A stretch of DNA of 22,326 nucleotides. Source: a virus. Within the stretch, counting starts at the first letter, position 1, and the number at the start of each line of letters is the position of its first letter. This document shows, piece by piece, positions 1 through 8,110 of this stretch. The notes beneath the pieces are model-generated. The model worked only from the letters and a program-made list of their open reading frames with translations, made no database searches and was not told the origin of the DNA. A program made the position numbers and the translations under genes. Where the stretch lies: IMG/VR virus record IMGVR_UViG_3300022744_000105, positions 1-22,326 of that record, one strand, 5' to 3'.

Positions 1-450
1 TTACGAAACCCATAAACAACCATCCAATTGCAAAGTTGTAATTTCAATCAAGCCAGCTTCGCCAACAAAAATTGAATTTTGCCCATAACACACGCCAAGA
101 ACAGGCCCGAACGTGTCGAAATCGTCCGGTAACTGAATATCAATGTCAGGGTTGGAAGTAAACACAATGTCACCCTTTTTTGCAAAAGCAATAGGCTGAC
201 GCTCGCCAAGGTTCTTGTCAAAGACTTCAATTGGCTTGCTAACTTTGTCAATTTGCTTAAGCTTCTTGAGCGCGCCTAACGCTGTTGAATATCTGCCAAC
301 GTAAGGCGAATAAATATCAACCCCATTGACGGCTTCAATTGCCATGCCTGCCCACAATGAACAATCGAAAGAGCCGAACGCGAACGGCTCTTTTCTTTTG
401 GCTTCAATCAAAGCTGAAAGATTGCTTTGCCAGTTGTCCAAACGTGCCAT
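1..450 (-). CDS. NlpC/P60-like tail peptidase (DUF6950 type)
   Basis: This 149-aa protein is complete; its TAA stop is the first three bases of the window. The N-terminal pattern is that of DUF6950 and related phage cell-wall peptidases: a leading W (W7), then FAFGSFDCSLWAG around residues 23-35 with Cys30 as the likely nucleophile, then an Ala-rich helix and a G-x-Y segment near 50-56. Family knowledge: such proteins sit at the tail tip and are thought to open peptidoglycan during DNA entry. The ATG overlaps the stop of the upstream tail gene (TAATG), so translation is probably coupled. A histidine partner is not obvious: I see no clear His in the C-terminal half, so activity is uncertain. 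The position after two distal tail genes supports the role. Confidence 0.75.
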   Translation of the reverse strand: MARLDNWQSNLSALIEAKRKEPFAFGSFDCSLWAGMAIEAVNGVDIYSPYVGRYSTALGALKKLKQIDKVSKPIEVFDKNLGERQPIAFAKKGDIVFTSNPDIDIQLPDDFDTFGPVLGVCYGQNSIFVGEAGLIEITTLQLDGCLWVS

Positions 451-1112
451 TAATAAAAATCCCTACTGTCGCCGTAAAAGTCAGAATTGTCAGTTACAAT
501 AACAGGCGCGGCACTAACCGTTCCGAAACTGGCTGTCATGTTGGCGAGCGAATAAACATAGTCTTGGCTAATGTCATTGGGGTTTATGTCTTTTTGTTCA
601 CTATAGCGGGTCAAAAGCGGCTGTTTGCCGTAAGCTTGTTGGCCTTCAATTTTGCACTTGACAATGCCTTTCCCCTTGTCTTCGTCATAAGGCATTTGGT
701 CAATGCGCCCGGTTTTAATCCTGAAAGGCTTGCCAACAACTGCATAAGTCACGGGGTCAAGCAATACCATCCAAACGTAAGCCGCTTTGAATTGCCAACG
801 GTTGTGATTATAGATAACTTGGCGCAAAATTGGGTCAGTGATTGAAACGCCAGCTAACGAAAGTTCCAAAGCGTCAGAACCGCCCAAGCCGTCAGTCGCA
901 TTGCCAATTTCAACCGCCGTGCCGGTGCCAACAAAAGTTAAACCGTCAAGGGCCGTGTCACCTGTCGCCCCTGGCGCAAATGTCAAATCACCTAAACCCG
1001 TCCAACAATAAACAGGGTCGCCCACAATATCCAATCTGATAATTGTGGCGAGCGGCAAAATTGGCAAATCGGTTGCGGCGGCTGTTGCCGTGTCTAGCGG
1101 GCGGTTGCTCAT
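450..1112 (-). CDS. distal tail protein (lambda gpL-like position)
   Basis: The 220-aa product has a pattern widespread in siphophage tail proteins: an opening segment with YCWTGLGDLTF (about residues 35-45), a VGTGTAVEIG stretch near 61-70, then LSLAGVSI (about 84-91), an R-x-x-x-x-x-x-VWM-x-LLDP strand (about 105-119), and FRIKTGRIDQM near 131-141. It lies between the tape-measure/distal-tail genes and an NlpC/P60-like peptidase, the place occupied by gpL-type hub proteins. It starts with ATG inside the upstream stop (ATGA) and has a GAGG ribosome site. The C-terminal 40 residues are rich in D, S and Y and look flexible. The tail role is fairly sure; the specific equivalence to gpL is inference from order. 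Confidence 0.65.
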   Translation of the reverse strand: MSNRPLDTATAAATDLPILPLATIIRLDIVGDPVYCWTGLGDLTFAPGATGDTALDGLTFVGTGTAVEIGNATDGLGGSDALELSLAGVSITDPILRQVIYNHNRWQFKAAYVWMVLLDPVTYAVVGKPFRIKTGRIDQMPYDEDKGKGIVKCKIEGQQAYGKQPLLTRYSEQKDINPNDISQDYVYSLANMTASFGTVSAAPVIVTDNSDFYGDSRDFY

Positions 1113-1717
1113 GCGGTTACGTCCTCAATTGCGCTAAAGCTGACTTTGTGGCGAGTTGGTGCCGACAAGCCCCAAGCGGCGTCATCATCCGCCGATTGCA
1201 TCAAAACCGTTGGGTTCTGAAGCGTAACAGTCGCATTGTCTGACACTGGCTTTCGCATGAATGGTTGAAAAGAAACTGTTGCTTGGCCGCTGGCATTGCT
1301 GGCGATATTGCCAACACACATTTTCAATTCGTCATTAACCGTGAAATAATCACCGTCATTCAAAATTGCAGTTGAAGGCGTAAGGCCATCAATCGCCATG
1401 CTTGTTGCACGGGCTGCAACCGCCCCATTGACCAAAGCGTTGCCTGAATATCCTGTTGACGGCTTAGTGTAACCTGGAATCGGCAAACGAAATGTGTTTT
1501 TTTGCCCTTCAAGCTGAACAAGGAAAGAGCGAACCGCGTTAGCTTGTGCGCCTTGATATTCAACAAGCGTAGCTTCAAGCATCCAAACAGCGTAAGGATA
1601 AACAACAGTTTGACGAACGGCGGTGTATTTTGACCTAACCGTGTTGCCAGCCCGTTGAAGCGAAAACTTTTTGACAGCCGTAAAGCTAAAAGCTGAAGGC
1701 AAAGTTATAATAGCCAT
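1109..1717 (-). CDS. tail protein downstream of tape measure (Dit-like or gpM-like position)
   Basis: The predicted product has 202 aa. I chose the ATG at 1717 over the TTG two codons upstream because a GGGAACGG stretch lies at ribosome-site distance from it. The sequence is beta-rich with few charged stretches, and its middle (IPGYTKPSTGYSG, about residues 80-92) resembles phage distal-tail domains. It begins just after the tape-measure stop and overlaps the next gene by ATGA. By order (tape measure, this gene, gpL-like gene, NlpC/P60) it should be the first distal tail component that joins the tube to the hub. I do not recognise a named domain, so the role rests on position and length. Confidence 0.6.
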   Translation of the reverse strand: MAIITLPSAFSFTAVKKFSLQRAGNTVRSKYTAVRQTVVYPYAVWMLEATLVEYQGAQANAVRSFLVQLEGQKNTFRLPIPGYTKPSTGYSGNALVNGAVAARATSMAIDGLTPSTAILNDGDYFTVNDELKMCVGNIASNASGQATVSFQPFMRKPVSDNATVTLQNPTVLMQSADDDAAWGLSAPTRHKVSFSAIEDVTA

Positions 1718-1719
1718 TG

Positions 1720-4700
1720 TCAACCGTTCCCGATACGTTGGCGAGTTGCGGCGGCAACCCTGTCTTGTGCTGCATATTCTCTTGCAATTGCCACTGTTTC
1801 GGCCTTTTGGGCGTCTAGCATATCCTGAATTTGCTGAACCGTTCCGGCGTCAGCGTTGTCAGCGTGAATAACAGGGCTATAAACAAAAGTCGAGCCTGAA
1901 CCGCTAGCCGTGTTGTTGCTGGCGTAACTGTTGTCATTGCTGCTAGCGAGCGTTGACGTTCCGTTTCCGCTGGCATTTGTGGGGTCATACAAGCCACCCT
2001 GACCGGGAAGCGTGCTATAAGGGCTAGTCATTGAAGTGCTATCACCCGCCCCGCTTGACGTTGTGCTTGAAGTGTCGGTTGTGCCAGCGGAACTAGACGC
2101 CCCGCCACCGCCGCCAACCATTTGCACGCCAATGGCCACCAGTGCGGCGAGCGTTGCCGCGCCTGCCACCAGGTTCAGCGGGAAGGGCAAGGAAGCAATC
2201 GCCTTGGCCACGCCTGCAATGCCGTCAGCCGTGGCGCGTGCGCCGCTGTTGGCCACGCTGCTTGCCGTGTGGGCAGTATCAACCGCAATGGCTCGCGTCT
2301 TGTTTGCAATTTCCATCGCAAAGCCAATCATCTGATAAAGCCGGTAAGCTTTTTCAGCAGCTTCAAGCACGCGATAGCCGGTTGAACCTTGGGCAAAGAA
2401 AGTTTTAGCAGCGCCCAACATATCGCCATAATGCTTGACGCTAGCGCGGCCAAGTTGTTCAGTCGCCCTTTGCCGTTCTTCTTCATTACCGTTAGCGGTC
2501 GCTTCTGCAATGCGCTGTTGAATTGACGCCACCTTGTCGCCATAATCAGCAACAACGTTAATTAAGTTTTCAAAGCCTTGGCCAGCCGTTCCAAATAAAT
2601 CGCCAAAGCCGCTAACAGCATCGCGCAAAGTCGCGTTAAGGTCATTCATTGCAGCGGTGTATTCTTTAGCGTTGTCAACGTCTAACTTACTTTGACCCTT
2701 TGCAGCGGCTAGGGCAATATGCGCGTCAGCTTCTTCTTTGACAGCAGCCGCCGCCTTTTCATAAGCTTCAACGCCAAGGCTCTTTTTAATAGCCAACAAC
2801 TTGTTTTCAATGTCATGTTGTGCGTTCAAAATTTCAATTTCTTTGGCATTTTTGCCAATCAAAGAAGCTTCAAACTGAAGTTGTGCGTTTTCGTCTTTAA
2901 TGTTAGTTACAAGGTCAGTTGCAGCTTGGCCAATGGTTTTTTCTTTCCAAGCTTTAGTTTCTTCAGCAATGGTTGAAGCAAGTTGCTTTGATTTGGCAAT
3001 AGCCGCGTCAGTGCCAAGGCGAGCGCCAGCGGCAATAACTTCAGCTTGCGCCCGCGCCGATTGCAATTCTTTCGTTTGAATTTGGTTTTTGCCAATTTCA
3101 AGCGTTTCTTCTTTCAAGCTTCTGGAATAGTCTTGTGATTTTTTGATTTGGCTATCATAAGCCTTTTCTTCATCGCTTTTGGCTTCAGTCTTCTTTTTAG
3201 CTGCCGCTGGCGCGTGTGTGACAATCGGCGCGTCAGCCGGTGTAATTGGGTCAGTTTGCGCTTGTTTCAGCTTTTCTTGCAAATCCATTGAAACAGCAAC
3301 TTGCTTGCTATAAGCCGCCGTTGCTTCACGGTCAGTTCGCCCGCCACTAAGTAAGCTTCGCGCCCGATTGGTAACAACGCTAGTGTCAATGCCTAGAATA
3401 TCACCTTTGGCCAAAGCTTGACGGTTTTGACCGGCAACAGCGTCTTGCCCGCTTGGTGTTGCGTTGGCCAAAGCCTTTTCGTTCTTTTGACTTTCGGTCA
3501 ATTGAGTTTGCAGCATTTCAACGCGAGCCGCCCTAGCCGCTCGCGCCATATCATAAAGCTTTTGTGCTGCTTCGCCAACTTTGCCGCCAAAGCTGTCAAT
3601 TTTGGGAATGCTGCCAAGCGCGTCTTCACCCAAGCCCACAACGTGAGTTTGTGCCGCGCCGCCCTTCTTCTGCATTTCGTCAAACGATTTGTTGGCTTGG
3701 TCAATAGCCGCGTTGGCTTGCAACGTGTCGTTAGCAAACGCAACAAAAGCCAACGCAACACCGCCAACAATAGACAAAGCGGCAAGTTTAGTTGCAAGAG
3801 AAGTAACAGCGAAAGCCAAAACGTCAGTTGTTGCAGTAAGACCAACAAGCGCGGCTTCTTCAACAACAGCCGCCGCCGTTGACGCCACAAAGCTAGCTGT
3901 TAGCCTAATGCCAACCGCCGTAATCAGAACTTCAACAACTTTAACAACAGTGTCAAGATTGTCACCAACCTTTTGAATTGCACTTGCGAAAGCCGCGCTA
4001 GCCCCGCTGGCGCTGTCTGTCTCGCCAACATATTTAAGAACTTCATTCTTAAGTTGCGTGAAAGATTGGCTAATGGTCAGCGGCATTTTGGAAAATTCTT
4101 TTTCCACCGCGTCACCTTGCGACTTAAGCGCGTCAAAGACCGTTTCGCCAGTAATCTTGCCTTGTGCGCCCAATGCGCGCAACTGGCCAACCGTTACCCC
4201 CATGCCGTCAGCGATAGCTTGGGCGAGCCGTGGCGTGCCTTCCAACACGCTGTTCAGTTCATCGCCGCGAAGCGTGCCGCTCGCGAAGCCCTGGCCAAGT
4301 TGGGTCAGCGCCCCTTGCGCCGTGGCGGCTGAAGCGCCTGACACGATAAGCGCCTTGTTGATTGTTTCAGTAACAGCCAACAAGTCTTTTTGGGTTGTGC
4401 CTAGTGTTTTGGTGGAACGCGCCAAGCTCGCGTAAAGGTCGCTAGTCGCTTCAAAGCCAACCCGCGAACGTTGCGAAACTTCAAACAGCTTGTCAGTAAC
4501 TTGCGCAAGTTCAGCGGTGCCGGTTGTGACAAGGCTAAGCCGCCCTTCAATGTTTTTGAAAGTGTCGGCAAGCTGGCCTAGCTCCGCAAGGGTGGTTGCA
4601 ATCCCAAGCGAAGCCAGAACAGTTTTAAGCGAATTGAAGGCAGAAGTTGCACTTTTGGCAGAAGCTTCAGCTTTGCCGCCGCTATCGGCCAACCTGTCAA

Positions 4701-4764
4701 GAACGATAGCAGCGGTTTTGCCATCGCTGCTATCAATCTTAATGCCAAGCGTTGCAATGTCCAT
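1720..4764 (-). CDS. tape measure protein
   Basis: At 1014 aa this is the longest gene of the window and lies directly after the tail chaperone pair, as tape measures do. Residues 1-40 form an Ala/Ser/Lys-rich start; about 60-260 match the lambda-type tape-measure domain (EGRLSLVTTG, LYASLARSTKTLG, ALTQLGQGFASGTLRGDELNSVLEGTPRLAQAIA). Hydrophobic stretches lie near 275-345 and 865-905, with a coiled-coil Lys/Glu/Gln-rich region between (about 500-720). The tail end is Ser/Thr/Gly-rich. Using the usual rule of about 1.5 Angstrom per residue, it predicts a tail near 150 nm, which indicates a siphovirus. The ATG lies within the last codons of the frameshifted chaperone reading frame. Confidence 0.93.
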   Translation of the reverse strand: MDIATLGIKIDSSDGKTAAIVLDRLADSGGKAEASAKSATSAFNSLKTVLASLGIATTLAELGQLADTFKNIEGRLSLVTTGTAELAQVTDKLFEVSQRSRVGFEATSDLYASLARSTKTLGTTQKDLLAVTETINKALIVSGASAATAQGALTQLGQGFASGTLRGDELNSVLEGTPRLAQAIADGMGVTVGQLRALGAQGKITGETVFDALKSQGDAVEKEFSKMPLTISQSFTQLKNEVLKYVGETDSASGASAAFASAIQKVGDNLDTVVKVVEVLITAVGIRLTASFVASTAAAVVEEAALVGLTATTDVLAFAVTSLATKLAALSIVGGVALAFVAFANDTLQANAAIDQANKSFDEMQKKGGAAQTHVVGLGEDALGSIPKIDSFGGKVGEAAQKLYDMARAARAARVEMLQTQLTESQKNEKALANATPSGQDAVAGQNRQALAKGDILGIDTSVVTNRARSLLSGGRTDREATAAYSKQVAVSMDLQEKLKQAQTDPITPADAPIVTHAPAAAKKKTEAKSDEEKAYDSQIKKSQDYSRSLKEETLEIGKNQIQTKELQSARAQAEVIAAGARLGTDAAIAKSKQLASTIAEETKAWKEKTIGQAATDLVTNIKDENAQLQFEASLIGKNAKEIEILNAQHDIENKLLAIKKSLGVEAYEKAAAAVKEEADAHIALAAAKGQSKLDVDNAKEYTAAMNDLNATLRDAVSGFGDLFGTAGQGFENLINVVADYGDKVASIQQRIAEATANGNEEERQRATEQLGRASVKHYGDMLGAAKTFFAQGSTGYRVLEAAEKAYRLYQMIGFAMEIANKTRAIAVDTAHTASSVANSGARATADGIAGVAKAIASLPFPLNLVAGAATLAALVAIGVQMVGGGGGASSSAGTTDTSSTTSSGAGDSTSMTSPYSTLPGQGGLYDPTNASGNGTSTLASSNDNSYASNNTASGSGSTFVYSPVIHADNADAGTVQQIQDMLDAQKAETVAIAREYAAQDRVAAATRQRIGNG

Positions 4765-5592
4765 TAGGTTGAACCTTCAGCTTTTTAGGTTTGTTGGCGC
4801 TCGCAAGGTAAGCGCCGTCAAGCCTTAATATCGCTTTTAGTTCCCAACGGTCAAGCGGTTGTTTATTTAGTTGCGTCCAAGCTAGAATATCGGAGTATTG
4901 AAGCGGCAAAACTCCAAACCCGTTGTTTGTTCTTTGGCGTGACAAGTCTAAGAAGAAACCCCACAAGTAACCTAGCTGTTCTGGCGCTTTTGGCGCTTCG
5001 TCTAGCTCTTGCGGCTTGACGCCGGTTGAACGCCAAGCCGCTAACAAGTGGTCTTTCTTAGAATAGCCGTCTTCAAGCTTGCGGCTTAGTTCAAAGTCGT
5101 ATTCTGCAAACTCTAAAAGTTCAGCCGCAAGACTTACATAAAATTTTCAAGGTCGCCAATGGCTTCATCAACCTGACGGCGGAACCAAAGCAAGTTACTG
5201 TAAAGCTTCTTGGCGTTGGCAACGGTAAAGGCGAGTTCTTCACCCTTATAAGTGATTGTTGACTTGAAGTTGTCGCCTTCAATCCGCTGACGCCATCCAA
5301 CAGTGCAAACAACCAAAAGGTCAGTTGCCTTTTCTTCAGCTTCTTCAGCGGTTGGCGGGGCAACGTCTTTGCCGCGCTTGTCGGCAAGTGCTTGGCGGCG
5401 AATGCGCGTGTTAACGTCTTCCTTAACGTGTTGCCGGAAAACTTCGCTGTCTTTGCCAAGAATGGTAACGAAAATCCCGACTGGCTCGCCGGTTGTCGGG
5501 TGGCGCAACTCAATTTCAGCGCCCTTGTCACACGCGGCGCAAGTGTCGAGCGCGTCAAGGTCAAGCGGCGCGGCGGTCTTTTTGGTGGTCAT
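4739..5592 (-). CDS. tail assembly chaperone G-T fusion by -1 frameshift
   Basis: A second reading frame continues past the G stop. Slipping back one base at the heptamer at 5140-5146 joins 151 codons of G to 133 codons ending in TAA at 4739, giving about 284 aa. The T part starts YVSLAAELLEFAEYDFELSR and has no plausible start of its own at its beginning; the only start-like codon is a TTG 31 codons in. The open frame runs to 16 codons from the tape-measure gene and reads as a protein, with an acidic helix followed by W-rich segments (LGYLWGFFLDLSR, LAWTQLNKQPLDRWELK). Family knowledge: lambda gpG/gpGT-type chaperones bind the tape measure and recruit tube subunits, and the minor frameshifted form is essential. 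The slip itself is predicted, not measured. Confidence 0.85.
5078..5131 (-). promoter_or_regulatory. stimulatory stem-loop for the -1 frameshift
   Basis: CTTGCGGCT (5131-5123) pairs perfectly with AGCCGCAAG (5086-5078) over 9 bp, with a 36-nt loop. The stem begins 8 nt after the slippery heptamer, inside the usual 5-9 nt spacing for frameshift stimulators. The loop holds a smaller possible pairing (AACT with AGTT) and could also support a pseudoknot. Confidence 0.7.
5134..5592 (-). CDS. tail assembly chaperone G
   Basis: This 152-aa protein lies between the tail tube and the tape measure, the fixed place of the lambda gpG family. It starts with a Lys/Ala-rich tail, then a beta segment (about 27-46: IELRHPTTGEPVGIFVTILG), a charged helical middle (about 52-90), and ends YSNLLWFRRQVDEAIGDLENFM; phage chaperones of this type often carry the LxWFRRQV-like ending. 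The stop TAA at 5134-5136 comes two codons after the slippery heptamer, so ribosomes that do not slip end here. ATG was chosen because nothing upstream in frame has a ribosome site. The G role is confident from order and from the frameshift signal. Confidence 0.85.
   Translation of the reverse strand: MTTKKTAAPLDLDALDTCAACDKGAEIELRHPTTGEPVGIFVTILGKDSEVFRQHVKEDVNTRIRRQALADKRGKDVAPPTAEEAEEKATDLLVVCTVGWRQRIEGDNFKSTITYKGEELAFTVANAKKLYSNLLWFRRQVDEAIGDLENFM
5140..5146 (-). promoter_or_regulatory. -1 ribosomal slippery heptamer AAATTTT
   Basis: On the minus strand the zero frame reads GAA AAT TTT ATG TAA, giving the canonical X XXY YYZ form A-AAT-TTT. After a -1 slip both tRNAs re-pair (AAT to AAA at two of three positions, TTT to TTT), and the frame opens to the T extension instead of the TAA. 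The -1 frame has a TGA just upstream of the heptamer, so the extension can be reached only at or after this point. Confidence 0.85.
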
Positions 5593-5611
5593 GGTGCCAG
5601 GTTCCTAAGTT

Positions 5612-5635
5612 AAAGAAATAGCCGCTTACGGCGGC
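5612..5635 (-). terminator. weak stem-loop between tail tube and chaperone genes
   Basis: In the 103-bp gap before the chaperone gene, GCCGC and GCGGC form a 5-bp stem with a 5-nt loop, followed on the minus strand by TATTTCTTT. It is short for an intrinsic terminator but well placed to reduce readthrough from the abundant tail tube message to the low-abundance chaperone and tape measure. The same gap also has a 7-bp inverted repeat, TGTTGAC/GTCAACA (5642-5648 and 5669-5675). Confidence 0.35.
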
Positions 5636-5695
5636 AAGTCGTGTTGACTATTGGTTATTGCCTAGCCGGTCAACAAACGTGGCAACCGTTACGCC

Positions 5696-6925
5696 TTAGA
5701 CAAAGGCGCTGTCTTGAATGCTAATGGTTGTGGGCAAGTCAACAGTGGAACCGCTGACATTTTCCAACGCCGTGAAAGGCATTGTCAAGGTCAGGCCCGC
5801 CGTTCCATCATCCTTGGACGCGCCGCCAAACTTGCAACGTGACATAACAAAAGCCGTGAAGCCAGCGTTGGCCGCGTTGCTTGCTTCAAGAGCAACGGCA
5901 ATGCTTGCTTCAGTTTCGTTAACAAACATATCGCGGTAAGTCGCATTCTGAAAGAAAACGGTAATTTGGCCGCTGACTTCAAGAACGCCAGGGAAAACGT
6001 CAGGGTCAACGTTCGCGCCAACCACGCCACCAGGCACGGAATAATTGCCGTTAATGGTAATGGTCATTCCCGTAATGGTTGCAACGGGAACGCCAGCCAC
6101 CAACAGCACGCCATTGACAGCAGCGAGAATGCCGCCCGTTGGCGCGGCGGCTGGTGTGGTGAAGTATTCAACCACGCCGCTTTGCATATCAAGGCCCATA
6201 ACGGGAAATTCAACCGTTGCCATGCCAGTTGGGGGCAACTGGATGGTTGCGCCAGTAAAAACGCAATCGGTGAATTGCTCGCTTTGGGCAATATCGCTGA
6301 ACCAGTGTTCAATGGTGTAATAATCGCGAGTGTGGCCACTTTGGGGAACCCAAGTCTTTTTGCCAACAAGCGTGCAAGTCACACTGTCGCCCGCCGCCTT
6401 CGCGCCAACCGCCACGCCGTCAAGCGTAATCACGGTCATAACCGTTGCGGTCAGCGCCGCAATCATCATGTTGTGTGCATTGTTAGGAACGCCAGTAGTT
6501 GCCCAACCCGTCCATTGCACAACGTCACCAATCTTGAAACCGTCAGTGATATATGAGCCAGCCGAACGGGTGAAAGTGCCAGTGTTGCTACCAGTGCTTG
6601 CCGCCGTGACAGTGATAAGCGCGCCGCTGGTTGCAGCCGCTTGAACAACTTGACGGCAAACACTTTCAAACGGCTTCTGATAACCGCCAACGGAAAGTTC
6701 ACCCGAAATAGAACCAGCAACCTTGCGCACGCCGTGGCGAAAATCGCGGCGCTGTTGCGAAGCCAGAATTTCGCCTGAAGAATAGGTTGCCTTGGACAAG
6801 TCAAGCGTTGACGTAACCCGGCGCATATATTGAGCCGTGCCAGCGCCGCCGCTAGGCGCTTTGGTGTTAAGCGCGGTTTGCTTTTTGAGCGAAAGCTTTT
6901 TGAAAACGCCAGTTGCAATAGCCAT
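5696..6925 (-). CDS. major tail tube protein
   Basis: The 409-aa product follows the pattern of the large tail tube family seen in many proteobacterial siphophages (Phage_tube_2 type): N-terminal SLKKQTALNTKA, then SSGEILASQQRRDFRHGVRKVAGSISGELSVGGYQKPFE (about residues 49-87), and a beta-rich body with many Thr, Val and Gly. It lies between an 87-aa small structural protein and the tail chaperone, as expected. Length is above lambda gpV (246 aa), so extra surface or inserted domains are likely; the stretch around 95-185 looks like an insertion rich in Ala and Thr. ATG has an AAAGGG ribosome site 9 nt upstream. The tube role is strongly supported by order. Confidence 0.88.
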   Translation of the reverse strand: MAIATGVFKKLSLKKQTALNTKAPSGGAGTAQYMRRVTSTLDLSKATYSSGEILASQQRRDFRHGVRKVAGSISGELSVGGYQKPFESVCRQVVQAAATSGALITVTAASTGSNTGTFTRSAGSYITDGFKIGDVVQWTGWATTGVPNNAHNMMIAALTATVMTVITLDGVAVGAKAAGDSVTCTLVGKKTWVPQSGHTRDYYTIEHWFSDIAQSEQFTDCVFTGATIQLPPTGMATVEFPVMGLDMQSGVVEYFTTPAAAPTGGILAAVNGVLLVAGVPVATITGMTITINGNYSVPGGVVGANVDPDVFPGVLEVSGQITVFFQNATYRDMFVNETEASIAVALEASNAANAGFTAFVMSRCKFGGASKDDGTAGLTLTMPFTALENVSGSTVDLPTTISIQDSAFV

Positions 6926-6948
6926 GATTTTAACCCTTTATCTAAGTG

Positions 6949-7212
6949 TCAAGCAACACCAATGACGCCAGACGCGCCAAGGGAAGCCACAATAGTTCCC
7001 TTATTGCACTTAAACGGCAACGGTGTAAAGGTGCCAGCCGCCAAAGCGGTCAAGGGAACAACCGTGTTGCCATCGCTGTCAGTCACGCTAATTGAACCGG
7101 CTGTTGCACAAAGAAAGCCGCCAAGCATAGTGATTGAACCAAGGCCAACGCTTGCATTGACGCCAACTTGAATTGGCGTGTAAACGTCTTTAACGGTTTG
7201 TTCGCCAGCCAT
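6949..7212 (-). CDS. small beta-rich putative structural protein (87 aa)
   Basis: Gly, Ala, Thr and Val make up much of this protein, with a repeated turn-rich pattern (TDSDGNTVVPLTALAAGTF, then FKCNKGTIVASLGASGVIG). It has no signal peptide or convincing TM helix. It sits between the tail terminator and the tail tube. The strong GGAGG site and a start context identical over 15 bases to that of the major capsid gene suggest high expression, which fits a virion component such as a decoration or tail surface protein. I do not recognise the family and the function is inferred only from context. Confidence 0.6.
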   Translation of the reverse strand: MAGEQTVKDVYTPIQVGVNASVGLGSITMLGGFLCATAGSISVTDSDGNTVVPLTALAAGTFTPLPFKCNKGTIVASLGASGVIGVA

Positions 7213-7214
7213 TT

Positions 7215-7622
7215 CTAAGCCTCCAAGTTGGCAAAAAATCTAATCTTAACGTTGATAACATATCTGTCTTCAACGTTGCCGCCTTTTGCAATTTCCGGCG
7301 TCTTTTCGATAACCGTAGTAACTCCGCTGTCTGTCAAAGACAAGCCCCTTGGGAACCAATTTTTAATAGCTTCAGCGCGAGCTAGGGCGGCTTGTCGTCC
7401 GGTGTTCAAAGGAAAGCGAAGCTGAACTTGCATAAAGCCGCGTTGGCGATTAAAGCCGCTTCCAAATGTGGGGTTTTCCGGCTCTGCAAATAGAATGTCA
7501 ACTTTCTGATATTCAACGCCACCAACAGGCGAAAATTCCACATTCTCCCAAGCTGTCGCCAAGGGCGATGCAATGGCGTTTAGCCTGACTTCAAGAGCGT
7601 TTGAAATTGCGGTTTGTGACAT
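7215..7622 (-). CDS. tail terminator protein (DUF4128 / gpU-like)
   Basis: The 135-aa protein matches the tail-terminator pattern: an N-terminal helix ending ALEVRLNAI, then VEFSPVGGVEYQKVDILFAEPENPTFG, a strand with GFMQVQLRFPLNTG (about 62-75), a helix with RAEAIKNWFPRGLSL, and a final VINVKIRFFA strand. Family knowledge: these proteins cap the tail tube and join it to the neck. It overlaps the gp10-like gene by TAATG and stands just before the tail genes, as expected. The stop is TAG. Confidence 0.8.
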   Translation of the reverse strand: MSQTAISNALEVRLNAIASPLATAWENVEFSPVGGVEYQKVDILFAEPENPTFGSGFNRQRGFMQVQLRFPLNTGRQAALARAEAIKNWFPRGLSLTDSGVTTVIEKTPEIAKGGNVEDRYVINVKIRFFANLEA

Positions 7623-8110
7623 TATCTTAAAGCCCTAGCAGCAGCTTCAACAATCGGTTCAAATTCCAAAACAGTCAGGCCAACCATTCCGTTAGGCGCT
7701 TGGCGGCTCCAACCATTTTCCAGGCGGTCAGCATAAGGCAAGCTGTTTGTGATATAATGAACTTCGCCCGCCGCTTCCTTGTCAACCTTGCCCACAATAG
7801 CGGCGATAGTGGCGCGGCCTTGGGGGTCAACGTCTTCAGTTGTGTCAGTCTTTGCAGCATTCAACCCATATTGCCAATTCGCCCGGAAACGCCCGCCAAC
7901 ATATCCGTCAGGGGTGTCTTTGTAAGCCGAATAATGCACGTAATCAGGATTTTCAGAAGTGCCGCGATTGTAAAGCCAAAATTCAGGGTCGCCAACGGGC
8001 GACTTCATAACTAAAGCAGTGCCAACATCAATGACAATCTTTCTGACAACCGCGTTGGCGATTGCGTTTGTTTTGTTGGCGAACGCCTGAAGGTCTAGTT
8101 GAAAGCTCAT
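7622..8110 (-). CDS. HK97 gp10-like neck / tail completion protein
   Basis: This 162-aa protein begins with a helix with FANKTNAIANAVVRKIVIDVGTALVMKSPVGD, typical of gp10-like proteins whose first helix is followed by a V-x-x-SPVDTG-like turn. The middle is RFRANWQYGLN (about 91-101) and the end is PYADRLENGWSRQAPNGMV (about 125-143), which matches the family motif for the face that meets the tail. It is coupled by ATGA to the upstream head-closure gene and by TAATG to the tail terminator. Confidence comes from both motif and order. Confidence 0.82.
   Translation of the reverse strand: MSFQLDLQAFANKTNAIANAVVRKIVIDVGTALVMKSPVGDPEFWLYNRGTSENPDYVHYSAYKDTPDGYVGGRFRANWQYGLNAAKTDTTEDVDPQGRATIAAIVGKVDKEAAGEVHYITNSLPYADRLENGWSRQAPNGMVGLTVLEFEPIVEAAARALR

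Noticed and set aside
3498-3890. Leu/Arg-rich 130-codon frame inside the tape measure gene
   Set aside because: Out-of-frame reading of repeated Ala/Thr codons in the tape measure.
5121-5564. A second same-strand frame of 147 codons inside the chaperone gene
   Set aside because: It overlaps the chaperone in another frame, has no ribosome site, and its Leu/Lys/Ser-rich product looks like an out-of-frame reading; the true extension is the -1 frame.
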